Assembly: GCA_027886175.1 (NCBI GenBank)
Contig: JAJNNQ010000009.1
Location: 20,929,501-20,993,500 of the forward strand
Length of the DNA: 64,000 bases
Reading direction: 5' to 3'
Source: Phylloscopus collybita
Taxonomy: Eukaryota > Chordata > Aves > Passeriformes > Phylloscopidae
In this document: positions 58,601-64,000 of the stretch, piece by piece
How positions within the stretch are numbered: the stretch's first letter is position 1
Layout of the letters: each line of letters begins with the position of its first letter
The notes under the pieces: generated by a model
Seen by the model: only the letters and a program-made list of their open reading frames with translations
Databases searched by the model: none
What the model was told of the DNA's origin: nothing
Position numbers and translations under genes: made by a program

Positions 58601-61600
58601 GCCTACACTAACTACTCCATTACTGTTGACACATACTTAAAAGACTTTATGATTTATTCTTCATGCCTTACATTTCTTTGCTTAGGTTCCAATTCTTCCT
58701 AACTTTTACAGCCAGCATTTTAAGTGAACACATTATCAGTTATTATACCAGAAATATATGCAGTATATTTTGTTAGACATACACAAGCCTTTGTAGAATG
58801 TAGGAGACTTCACAAAGACTGAAATTCTCTCTCCTCAAGTGTCCTTGAAATTACTCCTAAACTTTTATTCCAACTAAGGATGTAAATAGAATTTATGCAT
58901 GAAATCAGCTGTTGCTGGCTATTAGCACACGGATGAATTTGGTCCAGTGGGTGTGTATGTTGATTTTCCACTCTAGAATTTCTGATCCTCCCATTTCTTC
59001 ATTACTACCTGCCAAGACTGCTATTGTTACGTTTGGTCTCTTGTACACATGAAGAAAGATTTATAACCTTTATGGTCAAAGTATTCCACATCTGATCCTT
59101 TTTCTATTTGCCTTTAACTCTCTTCCCCAGCCCTAATCATAGCTGGTTTTAAAAGTTTAAATGGCTTGACGTTTTTATTAATTCGTGTAACTAAAAGCTA
59201 GTTTATTAACTGAGTACGTCTTGGTTTCTGGAGTACTGGGGAAAAAACACGTCACTTCTCTAAGTTCATGGTGTCCATGTAACAAGTTCTAACTTTCTCA
59301 AGTGCTTATTTCTGAGAACTTCCACCTCCAAAGGACTGGTGTTTGCAACAATTTTCTTTGGAATATTTGAGAGTTTAAACATTTCAGACTTAGTAGCAAA
59401 TTTTAAAGCAAGTTAATAGACCTTTCTGAGATAAATATTAATTTGTATTTTGAGTTATATAATTATTTCCCTAAGGTAATAAGATTTAACTGCTTTTGAA
59501 AATGAATGTTATTTTACCTCTCTTATTTTTTAAAATAGTGTTTCCTTAAGCTTGATAGCTTGATTCTTAAATTAAAGTACTTTTTCTATTTTCACATTAC
59601 ATCTTAAATAACTGACGCATTTTATGATCCTCTCTGGAACCCAGTAAGTAAAGGTCTGATTTGAGACTTCTGTATTATGAATTTATAGTTCTTGCCTGCC
59701 ACAAGCACACTCCAAAAAGAGATGAAACTTTGTGCCAGAATATAATGCTATTCAAGTATAGAACAACCAAAAAGTTCAAAATTGCATCAAAAGAACCATT
59801 AGTATTACCCAAGAAAAATACATATATTCTCTACAAAACTGGAGATTCCACGAACCCCAAACTCTAAATTTTCAGCTATTCATTGAAGATACACCTGCAG
59901 CAGATTGTCCAGGCCTTTTATTAGAAGTGTGCACAATATATTGACCTCCCCAGATGTACTCTGCAACTGCTTCAAAAGAGGAGAAATGGCAACAGGCACA
60001 ATGGAAGAGGCCAAAGAAAGACTTTGGACAATTTCTTGCCCTGAAGAGTTGACAGAACAGATTTGATGCCTGCAGAAATAAATACAGCATATTTATTTAT
60101 AAAATATTTTATTTGTAAATATAAATTTTATTTATTTTTTAAAATAAGCTTTAGGATTTCTACAGCAGATTTTTATGACGGTATTTCTAAATAACTGGTC
60201 ACCAAAGGTTGAATTTCTTCACTGATGTGAAGATGCTTTTGCCATGCCTCACTGGTGAGGTTTTACTGAAGCAGTTCCTTTGAGAGGTACTCACTACAGG
60301 GATAACTTTACTGCTCATAAGGGATCTAAAGAAACCTGAGGAGAGCATGCCGTCAGTGTAGACAGAGGAGAGTAAACCAAAAAGCCATCTTCATGTTCTC
60401 CTAATCTTGTTTGTCTTGGTCCCATGTAATTCAGACATCCCAGACAAACTCTTCAATGTGCACATGAGCACCAATACACTTTAAAAGGCAGCTATTATTA
60501 ACATTCCCATGACTCTTCCCACACTCGTCCCTACTAAAACCCTCTAACCAAGCTCCTGAAAGTATCTGTGGATCTTTGGAAAGTACCTCTTCCTGTTCCA
60601 GGTAAACTGTCTCCTCTCTAAAGACCTCTTCCTCTCTTCCATCCCTCTTGCATCCTGTGGAAGGACACAGTAAAGATAAGGTTTTCATCTACAGTTTGTA
60701 TAGATCCAACAACCCATGTTTTTAAGTGGCCCAGGAGAGGTAAAATCTATTTCTGGATAGTTTTCAGTAACTTTTTCCTGGTTTGGGAACTGTTTTATTT
60801 CTGTTTTAATGTTACTATAGATACTGGAACTTAGCCTTACAAAGTTACATAACCAGCCTCCGCAGAGGCAAGGGCAGGGGTGTCTGGAGGGACATAACAC
60901 CCTCCTGTGCAAATCTGACACAGAGAACATTTGGTGCAAAAGTGCTGGGAGGGAAAGGTACCCTTCACACCTCTCTCCAGGTCTGGGAGGCTGTGTGCCT
61001 GCCCTGAGGCCCATAAGGGACAGAACGTGGCTGAAGCATCTGGGAACGACTGGGTGAAACTCGCTGTAGGACAGTCATAAAAAATATCAAAAGGGTAACA
61101 GCAGATATTGTTCAGAGAGAGACAGCAACACATACTAGCAGACACTCCACAGCTTGGAAACAGGAATGAAGGTACATTGCATTTGTCTGGACTATTCAGG
61201 ACAATGATATGTACAGAAACCAACCACCTTGGAAGAAGCTAAGTCTAGGCCCAGGGTGTTGGAGTGGCCAAGCACACCAGCTAACTAGCCCAAAAAGCAG
61301 AGCTAGTCAGTTGTTGTGTCACTGCTGTCTCTGTGCCCAAGACCTGTGGTGGTGGCTGGATAAGCACAGTACAAAAACCACCAGTTTCCTCAGCACAAAC
61401 TCTGAGCAATGTTACCTAATCACGATAGTATGCTCATGGCCTCAGGCATTTTTCTATTACTCATGAATATTTCTTTATCATATGGTAGGGAAAAAGAAGT
61501 TTCTAAACCAACTTATACATTAATTTGGCTTTTTCACCAGCGTGTTCATAATTTAGGAAATTGCTTAGAAAAAGTCCACTACCCTCCAAGCCCAGAAATT

Positions 61601-62676
61601 CTCTATTGCTCCACCAAATACAACTGAACTCCAAGTGGACACCTGCATTTTAGAGGGGAAGGATGGTGCACTGCTTTCCCAGTGTTTTCAACAAAGCCGA
61701 GTTCAGCTCTTGGAGCATTGAAGCCTAAATCCACAGTTCTGAACTGAGACATTTGAACATTTAACAGAATGTGTACGAATTCAGACACTGTAATTTTCAC
61801 ACTTCCCTGCTCACGCTACCAGTTTCCTGAAAATGGTGATCATGCTTCCCTATTTCACAGAGCTGCAGCAAAAAAATTCCCTTAGTGAGTATGTGATGCT
61901 TGTCATCAAAGTCTAAAGAAAAGGACTGAAGAAGAGCCGAAATAGAAATTCCCTGCATCCCAGGCATATAAAATTTATTTAAATAAATGTATTTTATTTT
62001 TAAAATTTTATTTAAATTCCTATCCATTGTAATCTTGCCATTCTTGGCAACTGCTACAAGTGGTCCCTTTACAACCACTTTTTTACAACTTTTCTTTTTC
62101 TTAGTGAAACAAGGAGAGAGCTCAACAAGACAGAGGCATCAGGCACAGCCATTTAGGATCAGAAGTAAGAATTAATCAATATTACATGGCAATAACATAG
62201 GCAAGCAGATTTTGTGAACAGAAACCTTATTTCACCTTCCCTGCATATACCTGCTACCCCAGTTTTATATTTCACAGCTCTATCTTAACTGCCAATTACA
62301 CTGATACCAGAGCTTTTGACCCATATGTAGCTTTTAATTAAATAGAGGCCATTTAGATGCTCTTCACAAGCTATGAGTATAGTGCTGTACTTGAAAGTCT
62401 CCAACACCATGGGAAATAAGTACACACTTAAGTTAGTAAATTTTTCTCAAAGCATGTAAAACAGGTCAGACATGGGTCCACTGCATTTGTACATGTAAAA
62501 AAACAGGGCTTATGTAAACACAAAGAGGGATAGTAAATGATCCAACACTGAGAAGGCAAGTAGGAGGTTCTGACTCCAGTGCTTGTAGTGCATAGATATA
62601 GATATATACAGACATTTCAATTCTATTTCCACCTTCTTTTACTGACAATGAAATGAAAGAAAATTAAATCCCTCAC
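55691..62676. other. Unique sequence, no gene supported
   Basis: No recognised exon, RNA gene or young transposon. A cluster of CCTATAGG palindromes lies at 55790-55845. The block at about 59100-59640 is AT-rich and non-repetitive and could be conserved non-coding DNA. Open frames up to 128 codons (60837-61223 minus) show no domain. Confidence 0.5.
55832..55843. repeat. Perfect 12-bp palindrome in a dyad cluster
   Basis: AACCTATAGGTT is perfectly self-complementary. Related words CCTAATAGGTA and TCCTATAGGTA lie within the preceding 45 bases. Confidence 0.85.
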
Positions 62677-62693
62677 AAAAAAAAAAAAAAAAA
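62677..62693. repeat. Poly(A) run, 17 bases
   Basis: Homopolymer of 17 A, about 90 bases before the LTR. Confidence 0.92.
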
Positions 62694-62785
62694 GCTACAA
62701 AACAAACAAACAAAATTTTAAAAGCTCATGTTGCCTTGAGAAGTGCCAATAGAGAACACTTTCTATGATGTATTGATTCCCCCAC

Positions 62786-63371
62786 CGCCCAGGTTTTGGC
62801 TGGGATAGAGTTGATTTTTCTCCTAGTAGCTGGTACAGGGCTGGGGCTTGGACTTCATCTGAGGATAATGTTGATAACACACTGATGTTTTAGTTGTTGC
62901 TGAGCAGTGCTCACTCTAAGTCAAGGACTTTTCAGCTGCCCATCCTCTGCCAGCAAGGTAGTCCACAAGAAGCATGGAGGAAGCACAGCCAGGACAGTTG
63001 GCCCAAAGAGGCCAAAGAGATGTTCCATACCACAGAGTGTCACACTCAGTATAGAAACTGGGTGGGGGAGGGTTCAATCACTGCTCAGGGATAGGCCTGG
63101 CATTCGTCAGCTGGTGATGAACAACTACAGTGTTCATCACTTGTGTTTCTTGGGGTTGATTTTTCTGTCTCTTCTTTTTGTTGCCTCCCTTTTCATTTAA
63201 ATTATTATAATATTATTATCATGTTTTATTCCTATGATTGAGCTGTTCTTATCTCAACCCACAGGTTTTACCTTTTTTGCCCCAATTCTTCTCTGATCAC
63301 CCTGGGGGCCAGGGTGCAGCAAGCAGCTGTGTCATACTTAGTTACCAGCTGGGGTTTTATAAACCATGCCT
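62786..63371 (+). mobile_element. Solo LTR of a widespread avian ERV family
   Basis: The element matches, from memory, a very common bird LTR. It begins at GGTTTTGGCTGGGATAGAG (a few bases inside the left end) and continues with CTAGTAGCTGGTACAGGGCT, GTTGATAACACACTGATG, GTCAAGGACTTTTCAGCTGC, a TATA-like TATAGAAA at 63050-63057, CTTATCTCAACCCACAGG and a final CCAGCTGGGGTT. Order of U3, TATA box and downstream region gives plus orientation. CCCAC at 62781-62785 and 63372-63376 could be a 5-bp target-site duplication, but the terminal TG and CA are mutated in this reading, so the exact ends are provisional. No retroviral genes flank it. Frames inside are not genes. Confidence 0.87.
63050..63057 (+). 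promoter_or_regulatory. Decayed LTR TATA box
   Basis: TATAGAAA sits at the position where this LTR family, as I recall it, carries a TATATAAA-type box. It is probably inactive. Confidence 0.5.
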
Positions 63372-64000
63372 CCCACTTTTTAACAGCCTGATTCCTTCAA
63401 AATTGTTTCAAGATGCACTCTGAAAATCTGAGGACTTAAAAAAAAAAGAACCTGGTCTTTTTTGAAAACGTAGTAGTGGTATGAAGTGATGTAGATTAAA
63501 GAACAGAAATGGTGAGTTTTCCCTCAAAGCTTAGACTGGTAGATGTTTTTCTGGTGATGGTTTTATCTGATTAATGAAAAATTTTGAAGGTGTTTGGCAA
63601 AACATACTGTACAAATGCTTTTCCTATTGCATTGAAGAAGCTATGAGCACAACTGAAAGACTTGCACATATTGCGAAATGGTTTCTTTACTTTCACATCA
63701 TTTTAATGTCACTCGCTTTCTTGATGAAATCCTGAACCATAAACTGAGCTCTAGGCAGGATAGCTATGAAGTAACCCCCCATGACTTTGGATGTTCTGAA
63801 TGCTACATCCCCTTCTATCTCAGTACCTTTACTTTTACAATTCCATAGGGCTTTGCTTGAATTATAACTACTGCTGGAGTAGTTCAAATAAATTCAGGCC
63901 ACTTTAACCAATCAGTTCAGTGTCATTCTTTGCTCAGAAATGCCAGTGTGACCTTACTATTTGCTGAATCTGTAAATAAGTAATTATTTGGCTTACTTAT
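63372..64000. other. Unique sequence, no gene seen
   Basis: AT-rich DNA after the LTR, with no recognised gene, RNA or transposon. The minus-strand frame at 63693-63887 has no domain. Confidence 0.6.

Noticed and set aside
1..64000. CRISPR arrays, operons, ribosome binding sites or bacterial terminators
   Set aside because: No direct-repeat/spacer array or prokaryotic gene layout is present; the window is vertebrate nuclear DNA.

Overview
This window is almost certainly from a songbird (oscine passerine) nuclear genome and holds no protein-coding gene I can support. The taxonomic evidence comes from its mobile elements. A SINE at about 1913-2056 has a tRNA-Ile-like head fused to a CR1 3' tail, the layout of the zebra finch family TguSINE1. 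There are also CR1 LINE 3' ends ending in the avian octamer-type tail, and three avian endogenous-retrovirus LTRs. Overall the sequence is AT-leaning with sparse repeats, as in a bird gene desert or a very long intron. Every longer open frame I examined lacks a recognisable domain, or is produced by a GC-rich or simple-repeat tract.

Layout. 1-9 kb: unique AT-rich sequence, the SINE, a T/G-rich tract and a 49-A run. 9-18 kb: unique sequence, a small GC-rich patch at 9.4 kb, (TTTG)7, an unrecognised protein-like open stretch near 16.9 kb, and a 46-A run followed by (GA)7. 18-25 kb: an A/C-rich tract beside the first copy of a two-copy dispersed repeat, a solo LTR with a perfect 5-bp target-site duplication (20367-21139), and the second repeat copy at 25.1 kb. 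25.9-26.5 kb: AT-rich sequence that reads like a conserved non-coding element. 30.4-31.5 kb: a CR1 3' end, a 33-A run, and a CpG island carrying 20 uninterrupted GGGGCC units, the motif expanded at human C9orf72, here in an unrelated sequence context. 33.5 kb: an old palindromic repeat made of two tRNA-like halves. 39.2-40.0 kb: a second CpG island next to enhancer-like AT-rich sequence. 43.8-44.1 kb: another CR1 3' end. 49.9-50.6 kb: a minus-strand LTR whose U5 is homologous to the 20.4 kb LTR. 55.3-55.7 kb: a very old CR1/L3-like fragment. 62.8-63.4 kb: an LTR of a widespread avian ERV family.

The best candidates for host function are the two CpG islands (31.0-31.4 and 39.7-39.96 kb), which could be promoters of genes or non-coding RNAs whose exons I cannot define, and the AT-rich blocks that may be conserved enhancers. 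The most noteworthy single feature is the pure (GGGGCC)20 tract. Family names are from memory of consensus sequences; no alignment or database search was run.
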